Part shown: piece after piece, positions 43,689-52,246 of the stretch
Layout: each line of letters begins with the position of its first letter
Numbering within the stretch: position 1 is the first letter of the stretch
Source of the DNA: Sva-07 sp963698565
GTDB taxonomy: Bacteria; Actinomycetota; Acidimicrobiia; Acidimicrobiales; Ilumatobacteraceae
Reading direction: 5' to 3'
Assembly (NCBI GenBank): GCA_963698565.1
Contig: CAVORH010000003.1
Coordinates: 130,141-194,140, forward strand
Length of the DNA stretch: 64,000 nt
Made by a program: the position numbers and the translations under genes
The notes under the pieces: generated by a model
Seen by the model: only the letters and a program-made list of their open reading frames with translations
Told to the model about the DNA's origin: nothing
Databases searched by the model: none

Positions 43689-44309
43689 TCAGACGAGTCG
43701 ACGGTCGACGGCCAGCAATGCGGCAGCGGTTCGGTTCGATACGCCGAGTTTGGCGAGGATGTTGCTGACGTGAATCCGGACCGTGCCCGGTGAGATGCCG
43801 AGCTCGATCGCGACCTGTTTGTTCGACCGGCCGGCGACCACCTGACGCAGGACGTCGGTCTCGCGGGGTGTGAGTTCCCCCCCTGGTCCGGCGGACTCCG
43901 GTTCGGCGCGCAGCGCCTGCACTGCTTCCGGCCCGAACACCGACTGTCCGGTCATCACACTGCGGATTGCCTCGGCAATGTCATCGCCGCTTGCGCTCTT
44001 CATCAGGTATCCGTGGGCGCCGGCATCCAGAGCGGCGCCGACCAGATGCGGGTCGGTCGAGCCGGTCAACACGATCACGCGGGCATCGGGGAACTCAGAC
44101 CGCAACAGCTCGGTCGCCTCGATCCCGTCGACAACCGGCATCGACACGTCCATGAGCACGACGTCTGGACGATGAGATCGATAGCACTCGACGATGTCGG
44201 TGGCAGTGGAGGTGGACGCCACGACGTCGAGATCGTCGAAGCTCGCCAACAGCATCGTGAGCCCCTCGATCACCACCGAGTGGTCGTCGACGAGCAGGAC
44301 CGTGGTCAC
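43689..44309 (-). CDS. NarL/FixJ-type response regulator
   Basis: 206 residues. Receiver domain: TVLLVDDHSVVIEGLTMLL with the acidic pair, phospho-acceptor Asp in DVVLMDVSMPVVDG (about residue 52), Thr and Lys in VIVLTGST and GYLMKSASG. The LuxR-type HTH: LTPRETDVLRQVVAGRSNKQ, AIELGISPGTVRIHVSNILA. The GTG start overlaps the kinase stop by four bases (GTGA). It is the obvious candidate to bind the repeated island motif nearby, but that is untested. Confidence 0.9.
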   Translation of the reverse strand: MTTVLLVDDHSVVIEGLTMLLASFDDLDVVASTSTATDIVECYRSHRPDVVLMDVSMPVVDGIEATELLRSEFPDARVIVLTGSTDPHLVGAALDAGAHGYLMKSASGDDIAEAIRSVMTGQSVFGPEAVQALRAEPESAGPGGELTPRETDVLRQVVAGRSNKQVAIELGISPGTVRIHVSNILAKLGVSNRTAAALLAVDRRLV

Positions 44310-46120
44310 GGCTGACCACCTCGGGCGCTCCAGTTGACCGTCACCGTCGTGCCGACATCTGATCGGCTGTCGATCAGCAACTCCGCCCCGATGCTCGCAG
44401 CCCGTTCCTCGAGATTCCGGAGGCCATGGCCCTGAGTGGTGCACTCGGTATCGAAACCAGTTCCGGTGTCGCTCACCACCAGGAACGTCGTTCCCTGATC
44501 GTGACCGACCCGCACGGCGATCGAGCGCGCTCCGCTGTGGCGCACGGCGTTGCTCAACGACTCCTGAGCGAGGCGGTACAGGCCGAGCTTGACGGCGCGC
44601 GGGAGCGCAGGGATCTCGTCCACGTCGGCCTCGACGTCGCCGTCGACCGCTGCCGCCACCGTCTCGACGAGCTGCTCGATCAGTTGGGGGAAACGGGTGG
44701 CGTCGAGCGATTGGGGCTGCAACTCGAACAGCAGCACCCTGAGCTCGGACAACGACGTCAGCAGCAGCGACCGGATTCGCCGGACCGTGTCCTCGGCATC
44801 GCCGGAGCCCGAGGAGAGTTGTCGTTGGGCGGCATCGGCGAGAAATGCCGCCGAGTAGAGGCGCTGAGTCACCGAGTCGTGGAGATCGCGAGCGATTCGA
44901 TGTCGTTCGACGTCGACCGCGTTTGCAGCGATCATGCTGTCGAGTTCCGTTCGGTGGACAAAGCCAGCGAGATGCTCCGCCGCGAGCCGGACGTACCGGC
45001 GCTCCTCGTCACCGAAGGACACTGACGGGCCGGGCACGACTTCGAGCGTTCCGAGAGTCAGCCCTTCCATCGCAACGACTTCGATCACGACATCGTCCAC
45101 TCCTCCCGCCGGTTCCGACGGGCCCGAGACCCACTCGCTCACAGCGGGGAGCGCGTCGGATGGATCGACGCCGTTCAGTCGGAGATCGGCACGTCGAAGA
45201 CCGAGGACGGTGCCCAGCGTCCCGAGCAACGATGTGACGACGCCCCTCGCATCATCGGTGCCGGCACCTGGGCCGACCAGCTGGTTGCTGCGCTCGAACC
45301 CCTCCGTCAGCAGTTCGAGCCGGCGCATCGTCAGGCGCTGGCGGGCGAGCTGCTCGTTGAGTTCGTCGTTCGCAGCGATCAGCGCTGCAGTCCGTTCCAC
45401 CACGGTCTGCTCGAGCCGAACCGAATGCTCAGCGACCTGCCGCTCGGCGCGAGACAGCCGGCCCGAGACCAACACCGCCCCAGCCACCGCGATGACCACG
45501 CCACCGAATGGCGCCAGATACGGAGTGCCGACAACACCTTCGTCGACCAGGCTGTCGTATGCGGCGAAGCCCAGCAGCACGATCAGCCCAACAGACATCA
45601 CCGCCGACTCCGCCCGACGTCCCCGTCGGAAGTGCACGGCGAGCGACACGACGACCATGAGGAGCGATGCGAGCAGGTAGACGTCGAGCACCGGGCGCCA
45701 CGCTGACGTACTCGCCTCGTGGACGACGAAGGTCTCTCCGAAGAGCTCGACCGATCGCAGCTCGACGATCACATCGGCGAGCAACCCGTCCGACACGACG
45801 AGTTGCAGCGTTCCGACCACCACGGTCGCGATCCCGAAGGCCACGAGTGCCCAGCGAGGAATGTTGCCGGTCCACGTCGCGACAACCAGGACGACGGAGA
45901 CCACCGTCAGCAGGCCGATCACCCCGAACGCCTCGAACGCCTCGCGGTACTCGCCGACGGACGAGCTGGTGTGCATGCTGACGACGTTCCAGGCCGCGAG
46001 TGCACCGAGGCCGGTCAGCAACGCAAACGAGAACATGAACGGCCGGCCTGACCCTCGCGAACGCCGCAGCCCGATGGACACGAACAACACCGACGTCATC
46101 GCCTGCACACCGATCGACAA
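44306..46120 (-). CDS. Sensor histidine kinase, NarX/DegS-like (HisKA_3)
   Basis: 604 residues: about seven N-terminal membrane helices (to ~230), a coiled linker (EHSVRLEQTVVERTAALIAA), a GAF-like domain, then dimerisation/phospho-acceptor RHRIARDLHDSVTQRLYSAA (His near 413) and HATPase VVSDTGTGFD, GHGLRNLEERAASIGAEL. Signal unknown. The TTG start is uncertain: one base upstream in another frame a GTG opens VLVVTTAYGTLAY, which would extend the first helix naturally if a base were lost near 46125. Confidence 0.87.
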   Translation of the reverse strand: MSIGVQAMTSVLFVSIGLRRSRGSGRPFMFSFALLTGLGALAAWNVVSMHTSSSVGEYREAFEAFGVIGLLTVVSVVLVVATWTGNIPRWALVAFGIATVVVGTLQLVVSDGLLADVIVELRSVELFGETFVVHEASTSAWRPVLDVYLLASLLMVVVSLAVHFRRGRRAESAVMSVGLIVLLGFAAYDSLVDEGVVGTPYLAPFGGVVIAVAGAVLVSGRLSRAERQVAEHSVRLEQTVVERTAALIAANDELNEQLARQRLTMRRLELLTEGFERSNQLVGPGAGTDDARGVVTSLLGTLGTVLGLRRADLRLNGVDPSDALPAVSEWVSGPSEPAGGVDDVVIEVVAMEGLTLGTLEVVPGPSVSFGDEERRYVRLAAEHLAGFVHRTELDSMIAANAVDVERHRIARDLHDSVTQRLYSAAFLADAAQRQLSSGSGDAEDTVRRIRSLLLTSLSELRVLLFELQPQSLDATRFPQLIEQLVETVAAAVDGDVEADVDEIPALPRAVKLGLYRLAQESLSNAVRHSGARSIAVRVGHDQGTTFLVVSDTGTGFDTECTTQGHGLRNLEERAASIGAELLIDSRSDVGTTVTVNWSARGGQP

Positions 46121-46321
46121 CGCCGTACGCGAGCGTGCCGTAGGCCGTGGTCACGACGAGCACCCTTCGCCAGCATCTCGAACCCGGGCCCCGTCACGCT
46201 CGGATCATTGCACCCGCCCGACGGCACCGCAACGAGCAGCACAGCCCTATGACGATTGTCAGAGGGCCGCTACTACCAAACCGCACTGGTGCCATCGAGC
46301 GTCGATGGCCACGATGGAAAC

Positions 46322-46792
46322 GTGCCCAGCACTGAGCTTGCAGTCATCATTCCGGACCAGTGGACCACGCTGCTCGCGAACGAGCTCGCCGTCCTGGAGC
46401 TTGCGCTCGACAGCGGCGATCTGGAGACCGTTCGACGTCAGGCGAGGGCGCTTCGGCGCTGCCTCGAACCAGCGGAACGGGTATCAACTCGACCGTCGAC
46501 GGCGGCTCATCTCCGCGTGGTCGGTGGTGTCCCATTGACCGGCCGCGAGATCGGTGCGCTGCACCTCCTCACCGATGGATCGATGAGCCAGAAGGACATG
46601 GCTCGGGCGATGGGTGTTTCGACCAACACCGTCAAGACGCACCTGAAGTCGCTCTACCTCAAGCTCGGCGCTCACTGCCGAGGGGAAGCCATTCAGCGCG
46701 CCCGCGACTTCGGGATTCTGCCGCTGGCCGATGAGGTCGAACGGTCGGTCCCGAGCAATCCGAAGATGGAACGGACCAGTCTCCGTGGCTGA
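46322..46792 (+). CDS. LuxR-family HTH regulator
   Basis: About 156 residues. C-terminal GerE/LuxR DNA-binding domain: PLTGREIGALHLLTDGSMSQ, KDMARAMGVSTNTVKTHLKS, LYLKLGAHCRGEAIQRARD. The N-terminal part (VIIPDQWTTLLANELAVLEL) is a short helical sensor without a receiver Asp. GTG at 46322 is chosen; a TTG at 46256 gives a longer poor start. The gene overlaps the MFS transporter start by eight bases, so it probably controls this transporter unit. Confidence 0.8.
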   Translation: MPSTELAVIIPDQWTTLLANELAVLELALDSGDLETVRRQARALRRCLEPAERVSTRPSTAAHLRVVGGVPLTGREIGALHLLTDGSMSQKDMARAMGVSTNTVKTHLKSLYLKLGAHCRGEAIQRARDFGILPLADEVERSVPSNPKMERTSLRG

Positions 46793-48056
46793 CGACCTCG
46801 CGGTCACCACGGCCAAACGCCCATCGGCGCTCCAGCCGTGGATGGTGGCCAACGTGGCAATGGGCGCCGGATTCTCGGCCTTCATCGCACTGTTGATTCC
46901 GCCATACGTCACGGAAGTGACGAGCGACGCATCCGCCGCGGGCGTGGTGATGGCAGTGATCAGTTTGGCGGCCGTACTCGGACCCGTGCTCGGCACGTTT
47001 GCCGATCGACATGGCGCACATCGTCTCGTGATGAGTGGAGGCGTCCTCGGACTGGCCATCGGGTTCGCCGCCTTTGCACTGGCCTCGAAGTCGGCGGAGT
47101 TCTTCGCCATCGACGCGATCATTCTCGGTGTCTCGGTGGCCGCGGTGTCTGCGGTCGGCCCGGTGTTCATCGTCGGGCTCGGGCTCTCGCAGGATGTCGA
47201 GGCCCGGAGGATGACCGGCTATTCGCTTGCGATGCCGGCCGGCCAGGTGGTCGGCGGGTTCCTGATCGGCGCGGCAGCGACCGCCGGATGGTCGTACTCG
47301 GCACGGTTCTGGCTCGCTTCGGGTTGCTGCCTGCTGCTGGCCATCGCCACCTGGTTCACGAGCAAGGGCCCCGAGGAGCAGCTCCACCGTGTGATGTACG
47401 CCGCGTCCGACGACGACAGCACGTCGAGCAAGCAGAGCAAGCAGGCCAAGAAGGTCCCGCTGCGCCAGATCCTCGGTTCGATGTTCGGTCTCTTCCTGCT
47501 GATCAGCGTGCTGACCTCGATGGCGAACAACGGCATCAACAGCCAGATCTCGAACATCATGCCCAACGTCTACGGCATCAGCGAGGCAGAGACGTCGACG
47601 CTGATCTCGATCGCCGGAGCGCTCAACATGGTGCTGTTCATCCCCGCCGGGCGGCTGATGGCCAAACGGGGAACCATGCCGACCTACTCGCTGGGTGTGA
47701 TCATGCGACTCCTCGGCGCACTCGGCATGGCGGTGGTCGGATTGATCTCGGGTGCACCGGCGCTGATCGCCGTGGCGTTCATGCAGCTGCTGTACCAGGC
47801 CAACCCGTTCGCCCGTCTCGCGCAGCCCGGCACCGCTGTGCGGTTCGCGACGTTCCCCGCCGGCATGGCCAACGGATGGCTGATCGCAGGTTCGGCGCTC
47901 GGCAGCTTCGCAGGCGCACTCCTCGGTGGTGTGCTCGCCGATGCGTACGGCTTCAATGCGGTCAACTGGATGGGTGCGGCTGCGGCGGCCGGGTCGATCG
48001 CCCTCCTCGTGCTCGGGCTGTGGCCAGCGAAGCCGGTCGAGCCCGACACGGAGTGA
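46785..48056 (+). CDS. MFS transporter
   Basis: About 423 residues, 12 predicted membrane helices in two halves split by a charged loop with SKQSKQAKK (about 218-226). Loop 2-3 motif LGTFADRHGAHRLVMSGG is the family A-motif variant (G-x3-D-R-x-G-x-R). Substrate cannot be inferred; drug or sugar efflux are possible. GTG start overlaps the regulator stop. Followed by a ClC gene after ten bases. Confidence 0.83.
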   Translation: MADDLAVTTAKRPSALQPWMVANVAMGAGFSAFIALLIPPYVTEVTSDASAAGVVMAVISLAAVLGPVLGTFADRHGAHRLVMSGGVLGLAIGFAAFALASKSAEFFAIDAIILGVSVAAVSAVGPVFIVGLGLSQDVEARRMTGYSLAMPAGQVVGGFLIGAAATAGWSYSARFWLASGCCLLLAIATWFTSKGPEEQLHRVMYAASDDDSTSSKQSKQAKKVPLRQILGSMFGLFLLISVLTSMANNGINSQISNIMPNVYGISEAETSTLISIAGALNMVLFIPAGRLMAKRGTMPTYSLGVIMRLLGALGMAVVGLISGAPALIAVAFMQLLYQANPFARLAQPGTAVRFATFPAGMANGWLIAGSALGSFAGALLGGVLADAYGFNAVNWMGAAAAAGSIALLVLGLWPAKPVEPDTE

Positions 48057-48066
48057 CCGAACTCGC

Positions 48067-49293
48067 ATGAAGACGGCCGACCGAAGCGACGGCAGGACGC
48101 CATTCGCCGTCATCGTCGCTGCGTCGCTGATCGGCATCACCACCGGTGGGCTGATCGTCGCCCTCGAGCACCTGATCGACGAGGTCCTCCATGCGCTTGC
48201 AGAGGCACCCGTCTGGGCGCCCGCAGCGGCCGTGCTGGGGGGCATGCTCGCGACCGCATTGGTGATTCGGTTCGGCGCAGGCGGCGGCACCGCCTCCACC
48301 GAGGTGTACGTCGAACAGTTCCACCGGGCGACGCCTGACCTGAACGTGGCGCACGCCCCGGGACGTCTCGGTGGCGCCTTCACCACGCTTGCGGGTGGTG
48401 CTCCACTCGGCATGGAGGGGCCTGCTGTCTACACGGGATCTGTGGTCGCCGCCTTGGTGCACCGGTATTGGCGACGGCTCGACCGGGCAAGCGTGCATGC
48501 GCTGCTCGTCGCTGGTGCCGCCGCCGGGATCGCCGCTGTCTTCAAGGCCCCAGCCGCTGGAGCGATCTTCGCCATGGAGGTGCCGTTTCGCGGGCGCCTC
48601 GCCGGTGAGCGGGTCCTTCCAGCGCTCTTCGGCGCGGGTGCCGGGTACCTGACGATGGCAGCAGTCGAGGGCGTCAAACCCGACCTCGAAGTCCCCGTGA
48701 TCGAGCTGACCTTTGGTCGTTCGATGTGGAGCCTGGTGCTCGGCCTGGCGATCGGCGTTGCAGCGATCGGGGTCATCTGGCTGGTGACCTCCGCAGAACG
48801 CCTCAGCGAGCGGGCCAGCCCGGTCGTTCGTGCAGGACTTGCCGGGCTCGCACTCGCGGGGCTCTACGCGATCAGCAGAGGCCTCACCGGCGAGTCGTTG
48901 GCGCTGACCTCGGGGAACGCCGTCATCGATTGGGCGATCCAGCCCGGCCATGCGATCTGGCTGCTCGTGGCGGTCTTTGCGATTCGTGCGCTGGGGCCGG
49001 CGATCACGATTGCGGGCGGTGGCGTGGGCGGGCTGTTCATCCCACTGATGGCCGCTGGGGCGGTGATCGGTCGGATCTTCGCCGACGCGGTCGACCCTCA
49101 GGAAACCACGCTGTATGTGACCGTCGGTGCGGCCTGCATGCTCGGCGGCGGGTACGCGGCACCGCTCACCGGTGTCGTGTTCGTCGCGGAATACACCGGC
49201 CAGGCCTCGGTGATCGTGCCGGCGTTGGTGGCGATGACGATGACGAGGCTCGTCGTGCGCGACCGGTCGGTGAGCCCCAACCAGATCAGCTGA
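48067..49293 (+). CDS. ClC-family chloride channel/transporter
   Basis: 408 residues. Selectivity signatures: GGAPLGMEGPAVYTGS (G-[KR]-E-G-P type, gating Glu kept), IAAVFKAPAAGAIFAMEVPF and AGGGVGGLFIPLMAAGAVIG; the usual GSGIP motif near the start is represented by FGAGGGTAS. The Glu of EGP suggests H+/Cl- exchange or gating. No CBS domains. Follows the MFS gene in one operon, consistent with an ion/pH response. Confidence 0.87.
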   Translation: MKTADRSDGRTPFAVIVAASLIGITTGGLIVALEHLIDEVLHALAEAPVWAPAAAVLGGMLATALVIRFGAGGGTASTEVYVEQFHRATPDLNVAHAPGRLGGAFTTLAGGAPLGMEGPAVYTGSVVAALVHRYWRRLDRASVHALLVAGAAAGIAAVFKAPAAGAIFAMEVPFRGRLAGERVLPALFGAGAGYLTMAAVEGVKPDLEVPVIELTFGRSMWSLVLGLAIGVAAIGVIWLVTSAERLSERASPVVRAGLAGLALAGLYAISRGLTGESLALTSGNAVIDWAIQPGHAIWLLVAVFAIRALGPAITIAGGGVGGLFIPLMAAGAVIGRIFADAVDPQETTLYVTVGAACMLGGGYAAPLTGVVFVAEYTGQASVIVPALVAMTMTRLVVRDRSVSPNQIS

Positions 49294-49332
49294 TCAGTCC
49301 AACCCGACGACTTCGATCAGCAACCACAGCCC
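49289..49332 (-). repeat. Partial duplicate of the 3' end of the small-export gene
   Basis: 44 bases at the end of the ClC gene match 49822-49865 with five mismatches and, read on the - strand, encode LWLLIEVVGLD-stop, almost the same as the C-terminus of the 143-residue protein at 49827. It is a leftover of a second copy. Confidence 0.6.
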
Positions 49333-49377
49333 GATCGAGCAACCGAACTCACTCGAGAACGGCACCTCGGAGCGAGG

Positions 49378-49545
49378 TCAGCCGCGCCGGGTCAGGCCCA
49401 TGACGCCACCAACGATCAGCGTCAGGACGATGCTCCCGATGATCGAGATGCGGATGTTCAAGCCCAAGACCTGCGCGACGACGTTGATCGCGATGAGGAC
49501 CAGGACGAAGACGACGAGTTGAGCGATGGGGCTCCGTGCGTTCAT
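49378..49545 (-). CDS. 55-residue two-span membrane protein
   Basis: Sequence begins MNARSPIAQLVVFVLVLIAI, continues as hydrophobic NVVAQVLGLNIRISIIGSIV and ends LTLIVGGVMGLTRRG. The two helices with a short polar turn and basic C-terminus are typical of small actinobacterial membrane proteins. No clear ribosome site, but length and composition are coherent. Function unknown. Confidence 0.5.
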   Translation of the reverse strand: MNARSPIAQLVVFVLVLIAINVVAQVLGLNIRISIIGSIVLTLIVGGVMGLTRRG

Positions 49546-49826
49546 TGCGTGGCCTCGGGGTCGTCTGGGTTCATGGGTCCGTGCTCTCGATGTGGTCGGT
49601 TCGAATGAAACGCTTCACAGTGTTGCGATGTCGATCGGTGCGTCGAGCGGCAGCTGCGAGGTCTGGCCGAAGAACGTCTGTTCCAGACCGTCGAGGAGCC
49701 AACGCTGATGCAGAAATCGTCACGCATCGGCTCGCAGAGTGCCTCACCCCATCCGGGCGAGGCAGCGACGGTCTCGACCGGGGCGCACACCTCGCGAGCA
49801 ACATGCTGGTGTACCAGGTCGGCTGA

Positions 49827-50258
49827 TCACTCCAGCCCGACGACTTCAATCAGCAACCACAACCCGCCGCAGTAGAGCGCGAACATCACAGCGATCCCGA
49901 TCGTCATCCAACGTCCGAGCTCGCCCCGCTTCATCCCCAGCCCCAGACCGAGCAGCACCGACGCCGTGACACCGGGAACGATCGGGCCCACCAGACCGAG
50001 CCCCTTGGCCCCGTATCGCTCAGTCAGCTTGCCGACACGGGAGTCCGGATTCGGCGGGTCGGGTTCGTCCTCTCCGGTCATCAGCTTGCGAAGACGATCG
50101 CCGGCGAGGAGGAACACCCAGAGTCCGAGCATCGAGCCGACCGACGCCGCGAGGTAGACCTCGATCGCCGACAGCGACAGCGAGAACCCGATCGGTATCG
50201 CAAAGCCGCCCGAGACGAAGCTGATCGCACCGACGACGAGCCATGCGACGACCCTCAT
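49827..50258 (-). CDS. Small multidrug-export/DedA-like membrane protein
   Basis: 143 residues: helices VVAWLVVGAISFVSGGFAIP, AIEVYLAASVGSMLGLWVFL, a basic loop with RVGKLTERYGAKGLGLVGPI, then VPGVTASVLLGLGLGMKRGE and a C-terminal helix. The GAKGLGLVGPIVPGV segment is like the conserved core of the small-export/SNARE-associated family. Its ATG overlaps the end of the flippase-like gene (ATGA). Transport function is inferred only. Confidence 0.7.
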   Translation of the reverse strand: MRVVAWLVVGAISFVSGGFAIPIGFSLSLSAIEVYLAASVGSMLGLWVFLLAGDRLRKLMTGEDEPDPPNPDSRVGKLTERYGAKGLGLVGPIVPGVTASVLLGLGLGMKRGELGRWMTIGIAVMFALYCGGLWLLIEVVGLE

Positions 50259-51349
50259 GACGCCGCGCCGAGGTCGCTGCGGGCCTGGTCGATCAGGTCC
50301 GGGTGGCGGTGGGTGAAGCGCAGAAGCGTGACCACACCGACCGGCATGGTCACGATGTCGTAGAAGACCCGCCACACGACGACTGCGGCGACGACGACGC
50401 TGGTGTTGACGTCACTGACCGCTTCGATCCCGAGGATCAGGACGAGATCGACGACGCCGAGCCCGCCAGCGGTCAACGGGATCAGCGTTCCAGCGAGGAA
50501 CGCTGCGGCGAAGATCGCAAACACCTCGACGGTCGGAAGCTCGCTGTCACCGATCCCGAGGAACCGCAGCGAGGCCAGAAGCATCGCGAACGAGATGCCG
50601 AGATTGAACGCGACGGCGACCGATCCGAACAACCAGCGCCGTCGAACAACGTCGTAGACGTTGTCGCGGAAGTCGACCACGGCGGGCCCGAGATCCGAGA
50701 TCGGGTCTCGCCGGAACCGCGCGAGCACCCAGGAGATCACTCTGGTGAGCTGTCGACCGACCCAACGGGCCGACGTCTCCGAGCGACCGATGAGCCACAC
50801 GATCACCGCGGCGATCGCGAGGACCACGGCTGCAGCGCCTGCGATCAGCCAGGTACTCCCATCCGCACGCCGCGCGATCACCAGCGCGATCAGCGCGAAC
50901 AGTGGGAGCACGAGTCGACCTGCCTGGGGGAACACGAACGTTCCCGCCGCTGCCGTCGTCGACACCTGGGCGTCGTAGCCCGCCGAACGGAAATAGGCGT
51001 ACTGGACGATCGAAGGTGCCGGCGGAGGCAGCACCGTCACGGCGCTCGATGAGGTGTACGCCTGGGCGCCGGTCCAGATGCCGAGTCCCGGCAGCATCGC
51101 GCGATAGATGAACGACTCGGAGACGATGCGTGCTGCGGTCAGCCCGAGCAACGTGAGGATGTCGAGCGGTGTCAGCGACTTGAGGCTCTCCCAGACGGTC
51201 TGGTAATCGATGATGCTCGGGATCACCCACCCGAAGACCACGACCAGCGCCACCACCACCATGGCGATACGCCCGACTCGCTTCCAGGGTCCGCCCGCTC
51301 GATCTCCGATGCGACTCAGTCGACTACGACTGCCTCGAGGCCACCTCAC
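50255..51349 (-). CDS. Lysylphosphatidylglycerol synthase TM region/AglD-like flippase-domain protein
   Basis: About 364 residues with eight or more membrane helices and the family hallmark near the end: FLAGTLIPLTAGGLGVVDLV (PxxPGGxGxxE type) and VVVAAVVVWRVFYDIVTMPV. The family includes flippase domains of MprF and transporters for lipid-linked intermediates. Start uncertain: GTG 51349 or ATG 51262 (first helix IAMVVVALVVVFGWVIP). A motif-like sequence at 51344-51364 would favour the ATG. Coupled with the small-export gene. Confidence 0.72.
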   Translation of the reverse strand: MRWPRGSRSRLSRIGDRAGGPWKRVGRIAMVVVALVVVFGWVIPSIIDYQTVWESLKSLTPLDILTLLGLTAARIVSESFIYRAMLPGLGIWTGAQAYTSSSAVTVLPPPAPSIVQYAYFRSAGYDAQVSTTAAAGTFVFPQAGRLVLPLFALIALVIARRADGSTWLIAGAAAVVLAIAAVIVWLIGRSETSARWVGRQLTRVISWVLARFRRDPISDLGPAVVDFRDNVYDVVRRRWLFGSVAVAFNLGISFAMLLASLRFLGIGDSELPTVEVFAIFAAAFLAGTLIPLTAGGLGVVDLVLILGIEAVSDVNTSVVVAAVVVWRVFYDIVTMPVGVVTLLRFTHRHPDLIDQARSDLGAAS

Positions 51350-51364
51350 CCGAAACAGGTGGGA
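51344..51364 (+). promoter_or_regulatory. Weaker island motif copy
   Basis: CCTCACCCG-AAA-CAGGTGGGA: the first half exact, the second half degenerate. It lies 82 bases before ATG 51262 of the flippase-like gene. Confidence 0.3.
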
Positions 51365-51515
51365 CTCTCTCGAACGGGCAGCGCTCCGAAGTAGGGCGTG
51401 CGGACCATCCAACGCAACGGGGAACGCAGGCGTTGCTGCGAGCGATCGCGACACTTCCCGTTCGGGGATCCAACTCGTCACCTCATGACGACAGGTGCGC
51501 AATCCCACTCTCCCG

Positions 51516-51686
51516 TCATGCCGTGACATCACACGAGAACTGCCGGGCGCACTCCGCGAGCATCAGGAGCGCGTTGTCCTCCGCTCGCTCCAGGCCGAGT
51601 TCCAAGGTGTGCACTGCATCGTGTCCGCGATCACGACACAGACCGGCCAACCGCGGCGAACGGTTCTGATCGATCAGGAACTTCAC
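51516..51686 (-). pseudogene. Truncated DUF5615 (PIN-like) toxin
   Basis: 56 residues: VKFLIDQNRSPRLAGLCRDR, then GHDAVHTLELGLERAEDNAL, the N-terminal two thirds of DUF5615 PIN-like proteins, normally ~115 residues. It stops at SCDVTA, losing the later acidic residues, so it is likely inactive. Placed right after the DUF433 remnant, the usual partner. Confidence 0.6.
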
Positions 51687-51706
51687 GCTGTCGGCTGCAA
51701 CGGGAT

Positions 51707-51855
51707 CTAACGGCCCGCAACCGAATCCGCCGCGAAGCGCAACGCCGCAGCGACGTCCTCGATCTCCAGTGGCGGGAGCTCGTCGACGATCTGCGCAGAC
51801 CGCGCGAGCAGGGCACACCACCCATCACGGCAGGGTCGACCGTCATCCGACCCAT
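51707..51855 (-). pseudogene. DUF433 antitoxin remnant with internal deletion
   Basis: The start reads MTVDPAVMGGVPCSRG, the opening of DUF433 antitoxins. The frame shifted by one then gives IVDELPPLEIEDVAAALRFA to a stop. The middle ~20 residues including the helix-turn-helix are missing. Partner of the truncated DUF5615 gene; a dead type II toxin-antitoxin pair. Confidence 0.6.
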
Positions 51856-52021
51856 GCGTGACAGTCCCGGTTGAAGGTCACGAAGAGCGCATGACGGCAC
51901 CTTTTGCCGATCACGGAGCGCCTTGGACCCGAGCGATATTCACGGGCGCGAACGCTCCGGTCCGCGCCACAGATCCGGCGATATGCGCCTGCGAACTGCA
52001 ACAGTTCGCCGAATCGCATCG

Positions 52022-52037
52022 TGATATCATGATGTCA
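52022..52037 (+). promoter_or_regulatory. Promoter/operator of the RHH-Doc pair
   Basis: TGATATCATGATGTCA is a near-perfect palindrome containing a TATCAT -10 box (52025-52030) that ends six bases before the RHH ATG. RHH antitoxins normally autoregulate from such sites. Confidence 0.5.
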
Positions 52038-52246
52038 TGGCAAAGCAGACCACCGTTCGGTTGCCCGACGACCTCGCCGACGACGCCGAGGCTGTTGCCC
52101 GAGTCCGAGGTGACAGCGTCAATCAGCTCATCATCGACGCACTCGCCGCGGAGATCGAACGGGTCCGCTCCGACGACGACTTCACCGCCCGCGCCAAGAA
52201 ACTGCTCGAGCGCGACCGGGAGATCCTCGACCGCCTCGCCAAGTGA
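52037..52246 (+). CDS. Ribbon-helix-helix antitoxin
   Basis: 69 residues. The N-terminal beta strand and two helices KQTTVRLPDDLADDAEAVAR, then VRGDSVNQLIIDALAAEIER, fit the RHH fold; the Lys/Arg-rich C-terminus (KKLLERDREILDRLAK) would bind the toxin. The stop overlaps the doc-like GTG by four bases. Leaderless start after TATCAT. Confidence 0.8.
   Translation: MAKQTTVRLPDDLADDAEAVARVRGDSVNQLIIDALAAEIERVRSDDDFTARAKKLLERDREILDRLAK

Noticed and set aside
49542..49790. 82-codon - frame upstream of the 55-residue membrane gene
   Set aside because: Its stop overlaps that gene's ATG, but its sequence is Arg/Ser-rich without pattern and there is no promoter or ribosome site.
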